Positions 47,761-58,930 of a stretch of DNA of 64,000 nt are shown here, one piece after another. Under the pieces are notes generated by a model that did no database searches, was not told where the DNA came from, and saw nothing but the letters and a program-made list of their open reading frames with translations. The stretch covers positions 27,117,667 through 27,181,666 of the forward strand of contig NC_088780.1 in NCBI RefSeq assembly GCF_958450345.1, given 5' to 3'. Every line of letters starts with the position of its first letter. The stretch's first letter is position 1. Origin of the DNA: Calliphora vicina. Taxonomy: Eukaryota > Arthropoda > Insecta > Diptera > Calliphoridae. Made by a program: the position numbers and the translations under genes.

Positions 47761-49354
47761 TTTCCCACAATTTTACTTTTTTGCAATCAAACACTTTAAA
47801 ACATAAAACTCATCAAAGTTAATCACCAACAGGATAAAGATGTTGTATACAAAAGAGTGTACCTACCACCCAAAGTAAATTTGCATGACCACATAATGGC
47901 AGATAAATAAGAAAGCGAAAAAAAAAATGAGAAATAAAATCTCATCTAAGTAACAGGAAAAATAATGTAAATTTACAAAACAAAGCACAAACAGCGGAAT
48001 TAATACAGCTTTTTGAACAATTTCAATTTGCCACCTAGTGCAATTTGCTTATAGCGCTGCAGCTAACAACAACGTATCAGTCACACCAGCAACAGCAACT
48101 ACTACAACTCATTTGCCAACAAACTGTGTACGTTTAACTCCATCAAGGAATAAGTTGACAATGTTGAGATTCATTTTTTTTTTTCGTTTTTGTTGCTGCT
48201 GTGTTGAACACTAGATTCTGTTTATGCTTAAAGCTGGAATGATGAGGATAATGTTGTTATTGCTGTCTTTTCTGTTGCAGCTGATAAGGAAGGAATGAGT
48301 GAGTGAATGAATGAGTGAATGAATGTAGGAACGAACGTACAAACAACTGAATGCTTTAAGCTAAAGATGTCATTGTTAGTGTTTGTTTGCTAATACCAAT
48401 TGTTGTTTAAGTTGATGCGATGCTGTATAGTTGTTGTTGGTTAAGGAAGATATTTACATTAAAATCCGTGGCAGGTAGATATTGTAGTTGCTTAACTATA
48501 GCTGAAGGTAAAAAGGGTATTTTTTGTTGCTTATTACAACTACGTTTCGGTTTTTTATAGTTAATGCTGTTGTTAGTTATTATTTTAAAGTATAGCTCTA
48601 TGTTTGAGAATAAATTCCAAAAAAAATTATTAAAATTTTTAGTATTAAAACTTCTATGGAATTTTTTAAACTTTAAACTTATATTTCATATTTTTTAAAT
48701 GAGTATTTCAATTTCAATTTTACTTTTTTTTTCTTTTTAACGGTCATTTACAATTCAACCTACTAAGTCGAGTTCTTTGTCATTTGCATGCTGCTTTATA
48801 TTTTTCTTCATTCTCTTAAAATTAAGCAAAAATTAAAATATGCTAAAGAATACAATACTGAAAAGCTGCAGTTTTATTACAATACAGTAGTGACAAGTAT
48901 GCTAAAATAACAACTACAACATGCTACTTGTATATTTACAATGCTTTTGTTATCGCTGCTGTTATTCAGCATTTAAAACAAATGTTGGCTTTTGGAAAAA
49001 ACAAGAAACTAAACTACTTTTTATGCACAAAAGAATACGACAACAAAATAAAACAAACATTTTATTTTATGAGCACTTAATAATGAAAAAAAAACAAACA
49101 TAGTCAAACCCTTAACATACATACAAATATTCAAATTAAAAATTCTGTTTAGTAGGCCAAGATCAACGTAATATTTTTTAAGGCGAAATAAGCAATTTCT
49201 GTAAAATTATGTGTTAAAGCCAAATAATAATCACACAGTGTTACAAAGTTATACTTTTTCTGGAAATTTAAAAAATGAGCTTCAGTGTATAGCAGAATAT
49301 TCTAAAAGTTTCTACTGAAAGCGATGTGTGAAATGCTTTAGTTTTTTACCTACA
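47761..49354. other. AT-rich intronic sequence, no gene seen
   Basis: Simple GAATGAGTGAATGAATG near 48293-48325 and poly-T tracts. No coding or repeat family recognised. Confidence 0.6.
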
Positions 49355-49574
49355 TAAAAATGCAGGATTTACAATAGATGCCGTATCCCTTGAATGTGGT
49401 TTTGGTTTTTAATAACTTATACGTAATTTTTAAGGCAACATATCTGTCATTTATTCTCAATTAATTACACTGTCCAACAACAATTTTGGAACAGAATAGC
49501 GACCCTATAATTCTGAAAGGGCATGTTGAGTAGATCATTTTTGTGGAATAAACTTATAGCCCAGCTGATCTTAA

Positions 49575-50262
49575 TTATAACCTACACCACCATAGTGGGA
49601 AGGGTATTATGCATTTGTGCAGATGTTTGTAACGCCCAAAAATATTAGTCTAACAACCACCTTAAAGTATATTTAGAATTACTTTCTAAGTCAATTAAAC
49701 GATGTCCTTCCGTCCGTCGGTCTGGTTGGCTGGCTGTCCATGTAAACATTGTGCGCAGAGTACAGGTCGCAATTTTGAAGATATTTCGATCAAATTTGGT
49801 ACATATTATTTCTTCGGTCCAAGAACCCAGTCTATTGAAACTGACTGAAATCGGTCCATTATTTCACCTAGCCTACATACAAATGTCCTTCCGAAATTGG
49901 ACTTTATCGGTCATAAATGTTTAATTTATAAACGTATCTCCACAAATTGCGCTCCAAATAAGTTTTATATATACAAAATTCATGTCACCAAATTTTGTTA
50001 CGATCGGTCCATAACTAGTCATAGCTCCCATATAGACCCGCTTCCAAAAATCACTTTAACGTGCATAAATCGTTTAAAAATGTTGGTATACTCACAAAAC
50101 TCAACATAGTAAACTTTCATATAGACATAAATCACACGACCCAATTTCATGGTGATCGGTCCATAATTGGTCATAGCCCCCATATAAGGTTTTTGCTCTT
50201 TTACTTAGTGTAGGGTATTATATGGTCTGGCTTGACCGACCAAACTTTCTTACTTGTTTTTT
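49575..50262 (+). repeat. CCCTACACC-family interspersed repeat, copy A5
   Basis: Full-length copy sitting inside a foldback element that is itself inside a mariner. The last module is shortened next to the terminal TAGGGTATTATATGGTC box. Confidence 0.88.
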
Positions 50263-50289
50263 GTACTGTGGGTAAAATTTTTTTGTTCG

Positions 50290-50625
50290 AAGTTAGCATT
50301 ATACTAAGTGCAAAAAATTTTGTAAGTTAATATCTGAGACAATTCTAATTGTCAGAGTTATATTGTAGAATTTTATGGGGATCATTTTTGTGGAAGATCT
50401 TACCCCTCTATCTTCTCTCTTTAGGGTCAATTTAAATGATATTCTACGAACATTTTGACGGAATATTTCAGGGCCACCAAAGATATAAAAGTTGAAAATA
50501 AAATAGAGGAGATGGAGGGTTAAGATCTTCCACTAAAATGATCCCCATAAAATTCCCCAATACAACTCTGGTAATAAGAATTCTCTCAGAGAATTCCAGT
50601 TAGTATAATGCAACCTTCAATAAAA
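50290..50625. repeat. Inner hairpin with arms of about 130 bp
   Basis: TTTTATGGGGATCATTTT, GGAAGATCTTA and CCCTC at 50370-50415 are mirrored at 50515-50560. Outer matches reach AGCATTATACTAAGTG and TTAGTATAATG. Confidence 0.82.
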
Positions 50626-51082
50626 AAATTAAAACTGTAAAAACAATTCAGACCAGCTGGACTATAAGTTTGTTCTACAAGAATGATCTAGTCAATGTGG
50701 TCTTTCCGAATAATAGGGTCATTCTTCTGTTCCAATCAAAAATTCTCAATTTGTTGGACAGTTTTATTAAAGTCTTTGCACTATGTTTTGTTTCTTCGAA
50801 AATGCTGAATTTTGTAACAACGAATCGTCATATGCGGGAAGTTTTTCTTCACTTCTTTTACTTTGAAAAAAGTGCCGCTGAAGCACACCGATTGCTCACA
50901 AAACCTTATGGAGATGGTTTCATCGTTTTTAATGTTCTAGAGATGGTTTGTTTGGTTCAGAAGTGGTAACTTTGACAGGGAAGGCAAAGATCATCCATGT
51001 AAGCCAAAACATGTTGAAGACCAAGAATTGGAGGCACTACTCCATGAAGATTGTTGTCAAACTCAACATCAGCGTACAAAAT

Positions 51083-51579
51083 CATTTAGAGCTACCTAGA
51101 CAGCAATAAAAAACATTTGCGAGCAGCAGGATTCAACCAAAAGCAGAGAAATTGGGTACCACAGTCCGAAGCGTAAAAGATCATATGTGTAGCCCGGCCA
51201 ACCAGCTGAAGCGACACCAAAGCCAAATATCCGTGGCGCTAAGGTAATCCTCTGTATTTGGTGCGAGCCAAAGAATCCTATCTATTATGAGATGCTGATA
51301 TCTGACCAGACTATTACAGGAAACCTGTATCATTTGGAGCTACCTAGGCAGCAATAAAAAAACATTTGCGAGCAGCAGGATTCAACTAAAAGCAGGAAAA
51401 TTGGGTACCATAAGCCGAAGCGTAAAAGATCATATGTGAAGCCCGGCCAACCAGCTGAAGCGACACCAACGCCAAATATCCGTGGCGCTAAGGTAATCCT
51501 CTATATTTGGTGGGATCCAAAGAGTCCTATCTATTATGAGATGCTGATATCTGACCAGACTATTACAGGAAACCTGTAT
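51083..51579 (+). repeat. 248 bp tandem duplication inside the mariner pseudogene
   Basis: Copy 1 is 51083-51330 and copy 2 is 51331-51579. Both run from CATTTRGAGCTACCTAGR to GGAAACCTGTAT, with only scattered differences. Both lack the DEKW block, so the deletion preceded the duplication. Confidence 0.88.
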
Positions 51580-51846
51580 TGAATGCAACTAATACGTTTG
51601 AAGTGAACAATGAACGAAAAACAGCCAGAATATGGGGCCAGACACCAAACCGTAATATTCCATCATGACGGTGTTCGGCCACTCAATACCTGTTAAAAAC
51701 TATTTAACATGAAGTGGCTGGGAAGTTTTGCCTCACCCCATCCGACTACTATTTGTTGGATGCGCTTTGGAACAGAGTAACCAATATTAGCTGGGTTCGT
51801 TGTTGGCCTCAAAAAATGAGCAGTTCTTTTGCCTTGGAATCCATAT

Positions 51847-52405
51847 TGTTACGAAATTGTACTTGAATTCAAATATAACGATATTAAGGGCTGATTTAAA
51901 AGTAGCATAATGCTTTCAAATAACAGTGCTGTAATAGCAAACTGTAACATATCTGTGGGCATTATTAAATAAAAGCTTTCAGTTGATTTGATCGTAAGTT
52001 GACAACGCTGTATTCGAATTCGAATATTCAGTCAAAGAACATTGTAGAAAGTACACCACAGATGGCGTATGTATTAGTAAGATCTAGAATATTCGAATTT
52101 AGACAGTTAAAGAACAATCTAGAGTGCAGATGGCAGTATTATAAATAGTGGCAGAGGTTGCAGTCGTCAGTGAGTTTATCAGAGACGCTATTCAAATAAA
52201 CATCAAAGTATGTCTTTATTTCTGCAAATTTAAAAACGTGTATAAAAAAACACTGAGTGACTATTTAATTCTGTTGTTATACATTTTAAATAAATAAAGA
52301 GTTGTTACAATTTTTAAACTACTAAACGGCTTTTATTTGCAATCAAAAGTATCCGGTTTATTTAAAGGAAATAAACCAGCGTTTTAAAAAGGTTAAAACG
52401 TAACA
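51847..52405 (+). mobile_element. Solo LTR, probably Gypsy-type retrotransposon
   Basis: This 559 bp unit starts TGTTACG and ends CGTAACA. It is flanked by ATAT (51843-51846) and ATTT (52406-52409), a 4 bp target duplication with one change. The flanks rejoin mariner coding sequence (GIH|LPER). It contains TATAAATA (52140-52147), an initiator-like TCAGT about 29 nt downstream, and AATAAA (52293-52298), so the plus strand looks like the transcribed strand. Its last 60 bp match the window's final 60 bp in reverse. Four-base duplications suit Gypsy or BEL elements; the ATAT target favours Gypsy. Confidence 0.85.
52140..52171 (+). promoter_or_regulatory. Core promoter of the solo LTR
   Basis: TATAAATA at 52140-52147 is followed by TCAGT at 52167-52171, with the A at 52169, 29 bases from the first T of the TATA box. 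This is correct spacing for an arthropod TATA/initiator promoter. It points away from the host gene's direction. Confidence 0.55.
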
Positions 52406-52500
52406 ATTTGTTGCCAGAAAGATGTGAACATGTCATATCTAACAATGGCCAATACTTGGAATAAATTTATATTAAAATTATGTCAGCCACGACTAAAAAC

Positions 52501-54139
52501 CCTTGAAACGTTTTCAAGAGTTCAAGAAGTAAAAAAACTCTCTAATTTTACTCCACCCCAAAGCGGGTAGCAGCCGGATTTGTCATCTCTGATTTTAACG
52601 AAATTTAGCACAGCTATTATGCGTTCTAAGTGATTATCAAATCATAGAATTTTTGGACCTTTACCATTCCAAAATTGTTACCTTACTAGCTAGCTAACTG
52701 GTTACTTGATCTGACCTAAAATAGTCAGCTAAAAAGATGTATCATAGACAGCCGAATAAACAATTGCGTGTAAGCAAACCAATATATTGTTTTTGGTGGT
52801 TATAATAACTACTTTATTAAGTGCAGTAAAAATAAACATTTAAAATGACTTCACTATAGTCTATTCAGAGACACTAAAGTGACTATTGACTTCGCGCTAT
52901 ATTACATGGGATATCAGTATACTTAAGCTAAAATAAAAATTAACTGTATGAGAAATATATCAACACAATTTGTATAAAACCAATTACTCATAAAATGTTT
53001 AAAGTGACTACACTCTAGATTACTTATAGACCATTAAGTGACAATTGTCTTCATTCTAGATAACTTGGGATGTATAAAGTAACCCAATGTCTTTTCTCTG
53101 CACTACGAAGAGCACATAAGTGTCAAATGACCCCAAGTGGAGTCAGCCAAGTGATTGGACATTAGTGACAATTATTGTCTATAAGGGCTACATTGACTAA
53201 TTGCTTAACTGCTGGGTGGTTTAGAATTGATGAAAAGCATTAGTAAATGGATTGTAATTTTTGAGAAAAAAAAATTACATAAAAAATATTATTTAAACTT
53301 CAATTTAAAATGCTTAAATTTAAAGTTCAACACCTCTGCTCATATGAATATCACTCACTTGGATATGCAACATAATATTTATTTCAAGTGTGCATGATGT
53401 TTTAACACATACTCTTTCATACATACATATGTATGTGGATATGAAATACAGTAACAACAATTGAATAAAGAAACAAGAAAACTCGTACTTCAACTTGTTA
53501 AATTGCAGCTGAGTACATGTAAACATGTGGCATAAATACTACGTGTTGTAACGAATCTATCTACAAATACTTACTTACATACATACATACTTTCAGACAT
53601 ATTGTATGCAAAGTTATTTCTGTAAATACATAAATACATTAAGACGTACATACATCAGCAACAGCACTAAAATGTTATACATTTATATGTACAAACATAC
53701 ATCCAACGTATTGTTTGGTGTGTCATCTTTATTTGTAACAATGATTTTTATCTACAAAATGTGTTGCTTTAAAGGAAATTTAAAAGGAAACAAAAATATG
53801 TATATAATACATTGAAGAATATTCATATGCTACAATTCACACATCTACAAATGTAAGTACAGGCTCTCAAACTTATACACATATTTATAGTTACAGTCGC
53901 AATAATGCTAAAATATCTAGAAGAAATTTTTGTTTGGTTCGTAGACTATTCTTGTAAATGTATGAAGGGTGGCTGCTATGGAAATGAAGGGTAGTTAAAA
54001 CGAGAAATTATTGTATTTTGAAGAAAAACTCAGACAAAGTAACCCAGCGTTATGTCTAGAGAGGTTTGGATGGTAATTTTATATTTCTTAAAATTTGTTT
54101 GGATGCAAGTTTATTGAATGATTTTTTCACAAAAACAAA
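52501..54139. other. Intronic sequence, no gene seen
   Basis: 52830-53230 carries several AGTGAC boxes (for example TAAGTGACAATTGTC, TTAGTGACAATTATTG) and ends near CTGCTGGGT, a texture seen in non-autonomous elements. No termini could be defined. The rest is AT-rich with CATA repeats. Confidence 0.5.
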
Positions 54140-55985
54140 AGTTTAAAAACAGAATTTAACTGAAAATCTTTATTTAGAAAAACAGTTTTTTACGAAAAAA
54201 GGCTTATAAAATAAACTCGTTTTAAATAAAGCTTTTAATAAAGGTTTTTTATAGCCTTTTTATGTAAATCTTGTTTGTTTGTAAAAAAAAAAAATTTATT
54301 TCAAGAATCCATTGTTCAGTTTTATACAAAATAGCTTTTACAGAACAAATGTTATCCAAAAATGCTTTATTTTTGAAAGCTTTTTTTTAAATAATAAATT
54401 TTTTTTTAAAAACAAACAAGATTTACATGTAAAGGCTATAAAAAACCTTTATTAAAAGCTTTATTTAAAACGAGTTTATTTTATAAGCCATTTTTCAAAA
54501 TTTTCAACTTCATACAAAAAAGCTTTGATAAAAACGCACTTTATCCAAAAATGATTTTTTTGGAAAGCTAGTTTATAAAAAACTTGATACCAAAAAGCTT
54601 CATAAAAAGGTTCATACTCACAAGATTCACACAGAAAAGCTATATACACAAATTTGTTTAAATAAGCTTTTTTAAAAGGCTTTATTAAATCTATTTTTTT
54701 AATAAGCTTTTTTAACAAAAAGTTTAATAAAATTACAACTTTATACCACAAAGCTCTCTTAAAAATACTTTTGTTTTTAAAGCTTTTTAATACAAAAATT
54801 TTCTTAACAAAAAAAAACTTTATAAAAATCATATGTATAAAAAGGACCACACTAACAAAATTCTAACAGAAATGCAAATTTTTTAAATAAGATTTTTTAA
54901 AACAATTTTTAATAAGCTTTTTTCACAAAAAGTTTTATACATTTTAAACTTTATACTACAGAGCTTTCTAAAAAATACTTTATACTACAGAGCTTTCTAA
55001 AAAATACTTTTGTTTTTAAAGCTTTTTAATAAAAAACTTTATACCATAAATATTTTTTTAACAAAAAATCTTTTTTAAAGTCATTTTGATACTAAAAATT
55101 TGTTTAAAAATACAAGTGCTTTTCTGCAAAGCTTTTTTCACATAAAGTGAAAAAATTTTCTAATAAAAGCCCTTAATCCACAAAAGCTTTTTTATAAAGA
55201 AACTCTGTACAAAACCTCTATCTAAAAGAATTTCTTTTCAAAAGCCTTTTTTATTAAAAAACGTTATAGAAAGTGTTTAATAAATAATGAATATTTTCTT
55301 ACAACTTCATTTCTCGAATTTGTTTTGTTTTGCAAATATTCCAGATAAATGCTGGGCTAAAAAATCTTTCCAGCCTGCTATTTAATTCATTTTCCAATGT
55401 TCTTTGAACTATTTTTGAAAAAATTAATCCGCAGCCTAACTAATTGTATAATTTAGTTCAGATAAAAATGTTTTATTACAAAAAGGCATAATAAAATTAT
55501 ATTTTTAAAGAGAAACTTTGAGAAAAAGCTTTTAAATAAATAACCTTCTTAAAAAAAAATCATTCAAATGTATAATATAAAATTTTCATAAAAGACCTTA
55601 ATACAAAAAAGCTTTTTTATAAAATAAACTTTGTAAAAAACCTCTATGTAAAATATTTTTACAGAGAAGCTTTGAGAAAAAGCCTCAATATAAATAACGT
55701 TCTAAAAAAACAATAAAAGCTTTATTCAAAATAACTGTCTTCTTCCAAACCAGAAAAAATCAAAAAATGCTTCTAAAATAATACCTAAGTCACAAGAAGT
55801 TTTCTTACCAAAGTTTACTTTAAAAATCGTATGTACAAAAAGCTTTCTATAAAAAGCTTAATTACGAAAAGCTTACTTACAAAAAGCTTTGTATAAAATC
55901 TTATTTATAAAAAGCTTTTTACAAAATTTTTTTTACATAAAACTTATTTACAAATGGTTTATATAGAAAGCTTATTTATTAAGCT
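54140..55985. repeat. AAGCTTT-rich low-complexity tract
   Basis: Same word usage as 5610-7440 (AAAAAGCTTTTT, ACTTTATAC), with a 28 bp tandem repeat near 54955-55010 (ACTACAGAGCTTTC twice). It contains the long hairpin at 54201. A 124-codon frame at 54476-54850 on the minus strand is low-complexity Lys/Phe sequence and is not called. Confidence 0.7.
54201..54489. repeat. Long near-perfect hairpin (80 bp arms, 129 bp loop)
   Basis: 54201-54280 is the inverse of 54410-54489 with about two mismatches (at the TATGTAAA/TTTACATG position). The arms contain AAACTCG/CGAGTTT and AAGCTTTTAATAAAGG, and the sequence is more complex than the surrounding simple repeats. Confidence 0.9.
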
Positions 55986-56355
55986 TAAGCTACATATATT
56001 TAAAAGCTTCTATACAAAAAAAGATTTTTCGATAGTGAAATATACTTCTTTACCATTCCAACATACAAAATGTCACTGTGTTATATCCCTAAAACTTCTT
56101 TCGAAAATTGTCATGTCTCTCTTTTTCTATTTGCAACTTTGCCTTCATTCAAGTTCATTAGCGGAAATTGAGAAATGAGAAAAAAAAAACTCATTCATTG
56201 TTTAAGATTTCCTCCAGCTACACAAAACTATGTGCATAGCAGAACATACATACGTACACACATACTTATATAGAATATCTCAATTTAATTTAAACATTTT
56301 ATGCAAATTTTGCATTGCTAATAAATATACAAGTAAATGAGTATTTTGTACTTAC

Positions 56356-56515
56356 ACATCACTTTCAATTCGACCACATTACTGTCACCATCACCTTCCA
56401 CATTTGAGGCTGTACATGTATAATTGCCCGCTTGGTGGCGTGTTACACCCTGCAGTGCTAAATCACCACTGCTAACAATAACACCTGCACGTTGATTATG
56501 CTGGATGATTTGATT
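56356..56515 (-). CDS. Ig-domain exon of a Sidestep (Side)-family cell-adhesion receptor (upstream exon)
   Basis: This exon encodes 53 residues plus one base, the second half of an immunoglobulin domain. Seen: a strand carrying SSGDLALQGV, then the F-strand signature QAGNYTCTASN with the domain's second cysteine, then SNVVELKVM. The acceptor is a pyrimidine-rich tract ending TTGCAG just above 56515 (phase 0). The donor is a consensus GTAAGT just after 56356 (phase 1). The last base T pairs with AT of the exon at 40348 to make tyrosine. Known of the family: Side proteins are single-pass, multi-Ig neuronal surface proteins, several of which bind Beat-family proteins in axon guidance and synapse partner choice. 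The family match is by recalled sequence style, so which Side paralogue this is cannot be fixed. The preceding exon, which should carry the first cysteine and tryptophan of this domain, was not found up to 64000. The canonical Asp before the F-strand Gly-x-Tyr-x-Cys is Ala here (HQAGNYTC). Confidence 0.87.
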
Positions 56516-57959
56516 CTGCAATTAGATAAAAGATGGGTGGAGCGAAAGGTGTTAGAAATTAGTGTGTTTAAACATATGTAAATTAAGCTTAAGATATGTA
56601 GTTGCTAAAGAGAATTGTTTTAAATTTATATATTGTGAGTTTTAATTTAAAGACAAATAGAAATTCTAGTTAAAACTTATTTTAGTTATAATTATAATTC
56701 GATTTCCTGTCTGTTTTATATGTCAATGTCAGTTCAATATAACACAGTTTCATCATTTGACTTAATTAATGATATAAGAATTAATATTCTTGTCATTACC
56801 CAGAAAACTAAATAATTTCTTGGTTTTTTCTCTATAATATTTAACTAAAAATATAATAGGCAACAAAAAGTCAACTACATGCTGATAGCCTACTAATGAC
56901 CTTCCAACTAACATAAACAATGGCCACAAAAACTAAGCTTTAGAAATTAACCAAACATTTTTGTGGTCATTTAGTTGATGACCATAAATTTGTGATGACA
57001 TTGCATGTGATAAACTAAATATGTTTTAAACACTCAACTACAAAAACCAGCCCTATCAAACACACGAACTCTTAAGAACTGCTATATAATACAATATACT
57101 GTAATAAAACAACAAAATAAAATCAACTAAAACAAAATTAATTAGTATCATAACATCAACAATAAAACCAGAAACAAACAAAAGAAACATTTCTGAAAAA
57201 ACCTCAAATTAAACGCATGTTTATTAAAAGTAAAAAAAAACAAAAATCCAGTAAGAAACATTTGCTAATAAAATGACAAGAAACTGAAATCTCAGTAATG
57301 AAACTATTCGCAGAGAAAATTGCCACAAAAAAAACGAATTTCTGGTTAAACAAATAAAACAAAGTTAAATAAATCTCGCAAAAAAATAAAGACAATGAAC
57401 AACTGTAAATGAAAAACGTGCAAAAATCTTAACAAATGAGAGAGCAAAAGTCTGAAAAAAAATTACGAAGCAAAAAAAAAACCAAAGTTATAACGAGCGA
57501 AATTTACTAATGACAATAATAATGATGATGACGAGAACTACAGCATTTACTGATGATGATGAGTGTGGAATGTTGATAATACAATACATTGAAAAGTAAC
57601 AAACATGACAAGAATAATAAATAAAACATTTGAGTTAAAAAAAAGGAAAAAAAAAACACATACTAAAAGACAAACATTACAAATACACGCAGGAATATAA
57701 ATAAGTAGGTACACGCAGAGAAAGAATATAGTTGTGCATGTTTACTGTAATCATTTCAACAGTGTTACAAGTTTTTTTAACAATATTATAGTCACAGTAA
57801 CTATTTACATGATTGTGATAACCATAATATGGTTAATGTACGATTCATATGATTGTCTCATCCATATATATGAATATCATAATCAGAGAACAGAATATTA
57901 TGATACAATAATTCATCACAAAAATGATTGTCACAAACATATACTTGTTTACTGGTACA
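56516..57959 (-). other. Intron upstream of the 56356 exon, no gene seen
   Basis: AT- and A-rich sequence on the plus strand with GATGATGATGA near 57523 and 57555. It begins on the minus-strand side with the acceptor CTAATTGCAG. Confidence 0.6.
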
Positions 57960-58081
57960 TATAGTGTAAACAACAAAGTTTTTTTTTTGCTTTGAAAATG
58001 TCGAATTTTGTACCAACAAATTTGAAAAAACGTGCCTCTGCAGCACACCGATTCACTTATATTGAATGTGTTCCATCGGTT
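57960..58081 (+). pseudogene. Mariner transposase N-terminal fragment, copy M6
   Basis: The frame reads LSNFVPTN near 58000, then KKRASAAHRF near 58025, and the leader-like run AACAAAGTTTTTTTTTTGC precedes it. It is cut off at a TTAA (58082-58085) by the element that follows. Confidence 0.68.
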
Positions 58082-58085
58082 TTAA

Positions 58086-58625
58086 CTCTTTCAGCCACGC
58101 TTCTTTATATATAAGTTTAAAATCAAAACAATTGCATTTTTACTATAATCAAGGTTAGTTTTCTTACTTTTTCATTTACAAAAATTAAGAAACAATAAAT
58201 CAAAACATAAAAAAACCATCCCATTCCAAGGGTTTTTGTGGAGAGAAGTGGTTAGTTTACTAACCACCGTGGCGGTTGGCATTAAAAATAGTTATAATAA
58301 CAATTTAAGTTTTGCATAAAATTTTTTACAAAATTTTCTGACCAAACAAACAAAATACTGAATTCGATGAACAATTGAATGCGTGTGTGCTTTTTTTATT
58401 GAATGCGTGAAAGTCTCTTAAAAAATTATTTTTACAATATTTTCAAATTCATATATTTATCTAACCAGAGCATCCTGACGGCAATGTTTTGCAAAAAAAA
58501 AAAAACAATAAACGATGGTTTCAAAAAATATAATTATTTAGCAAAATGTCAGTTGATGCCAATAAGCTGTGTTTTAAAGACTGTAGAAAAGGTGGTTAAT
58601 AAAGTGACCACCCAACCGCAAAGAG
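58086..58625. mobile_element. Candidate TTAA-flanked (piggyBac-type) non-autonomous element
   Basis: CTCTTTCAGCC at the left and CGCAAAGAG at the right are inverted, and both are bounded by TTAA (58082-58085 and 58626-58629). The left TTAA lies within mariner sequence, where TCGGTTTTAA resembles TCGGTTTAAGC of the copy at 4863. Internal inverted pieces (GGTTAGTTTACTAACCACC near 58250) add hairpin potential. The mariner is not seen to resume on the right. Confidence 0.45.
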
Positions 58626-58679
58626 TTAAGTATTGAGTAATTCAAAAACACACGGACTTATTAACCCGTTATCGTATTT

Positions 58680-58930
58680 ATGCTCGTTAAACTGCTTGTC
58701 GTAAGTGAGAACTGTGACCAATTATGGACCTATTGCCAGGAAATTTGGTCACGATATTATATTATATCTATATAAAATTTATTTTACTCGATTTGTATGT
58801 GGATACCATAATTTTTAAGAAATTTATGCTCGTTAAGGTGTCTTTCAGAAGTGACCCCAATTATGGACCGATCGTTATGAAATTAGGTAATTTAATGAAA
58901 CAACTAGTTATTGCAGATGTTGGTTGAACC
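58680..58930 (-). repeat. CCCTACACC-family repeat, partial copy A6
   Basis: Two internal modules only: GACCAATTATGGACC near 58715 and CCAATTATGGACCGATCG near 58857, spaced as in the full copies. The termini are absent. Confidence 0.6.

Larger units (their letters stand above)
49467..50765. mobile_element. Foldback element inside mariner copy M5
   Basis: The left arm (49467-49575) and right arm (50651-50765) are inverted: CTGTCCAACA, GGAACAGAA, GACCCTAT, AGATCATT and AGCTGATC have matching complements. The arms frame a CCCTACACC repeat (49575-50262) and an inner hairpin (50290-50625). Confidence 0.75.
50803..52440 (+). pseudogene. Mariner transposase pseudogene in the nested copy
   Basis: The N-terminus is well preserved: MLNFVTTNRHMREVFLHFF, then KSAAEAHRLL, covering the first helix-turn-helix. 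It stays open until about 50967. After frameshifts, AAGFNQKQRNW appears near 51130, then a direct jump to CIWC and PIYYEMLISDQTI. The segment with the first catalytic block (DEKW) is deleted, and the block just downstream is tandemly duplicated. IFHHDGVRP near 51655 keeps the second Asp. The C-terminal GIHM-LPERW block is split by the LTR at 51847. This order of lesions shows the copy was dead before the LTR arrived, or decayed around it. Confidence 0.75.
49355..52500 (+). mobile_element. Nested mariner, copy M5, with three later insertions
   Basis: The mariner leader (49370-49465) resumes after an interruption at about 50765 and runs into coding traces from about 50800. A foldback element occupies 49467-50765 and itself carries a CCCTACACC-type repeat and an inner hairpin. 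The coding part holds a 248 bp tandem duplication (51083-51579). A solo LTR (51847-52405) interrupts the C-terminal codons. Mariner 3' sequence continues to about 52500. Confidence 0.75.
40349..56355 (-). other. 16.0 kb phase-1 intron of the Side-family gene
   Basis: The splice donor GTAAGT (just below 56356) and the acceptor TTTACAG (just above 40348) bracket this interval on the minus strand. It holds a LINE fragment, a (TTAGTA)n array, an intact Tc1/mariner, transposase relics, a nested mariner with a solo LTR, and AAGCTTT-rich DNA. Most transposon reading frames inside, except the Tc1/mariner transposase at 43244-44257, run antisense to the host gene. Confidence 0.8.

Noticed and set aside
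20787..50262. CRISPR-like or tandem array formed by the CCCTACACC repeats
   Set aside because: The copies are dispersed by kilobases, 600-750 bp long, in two orientations, in an animal genome.
54476..54850. 124-codon minus-strand frame
   Set aside because: Lys/Phe-rich translation of AAGCTTT-type low-complexity DNA and partly within a hairpin arm.
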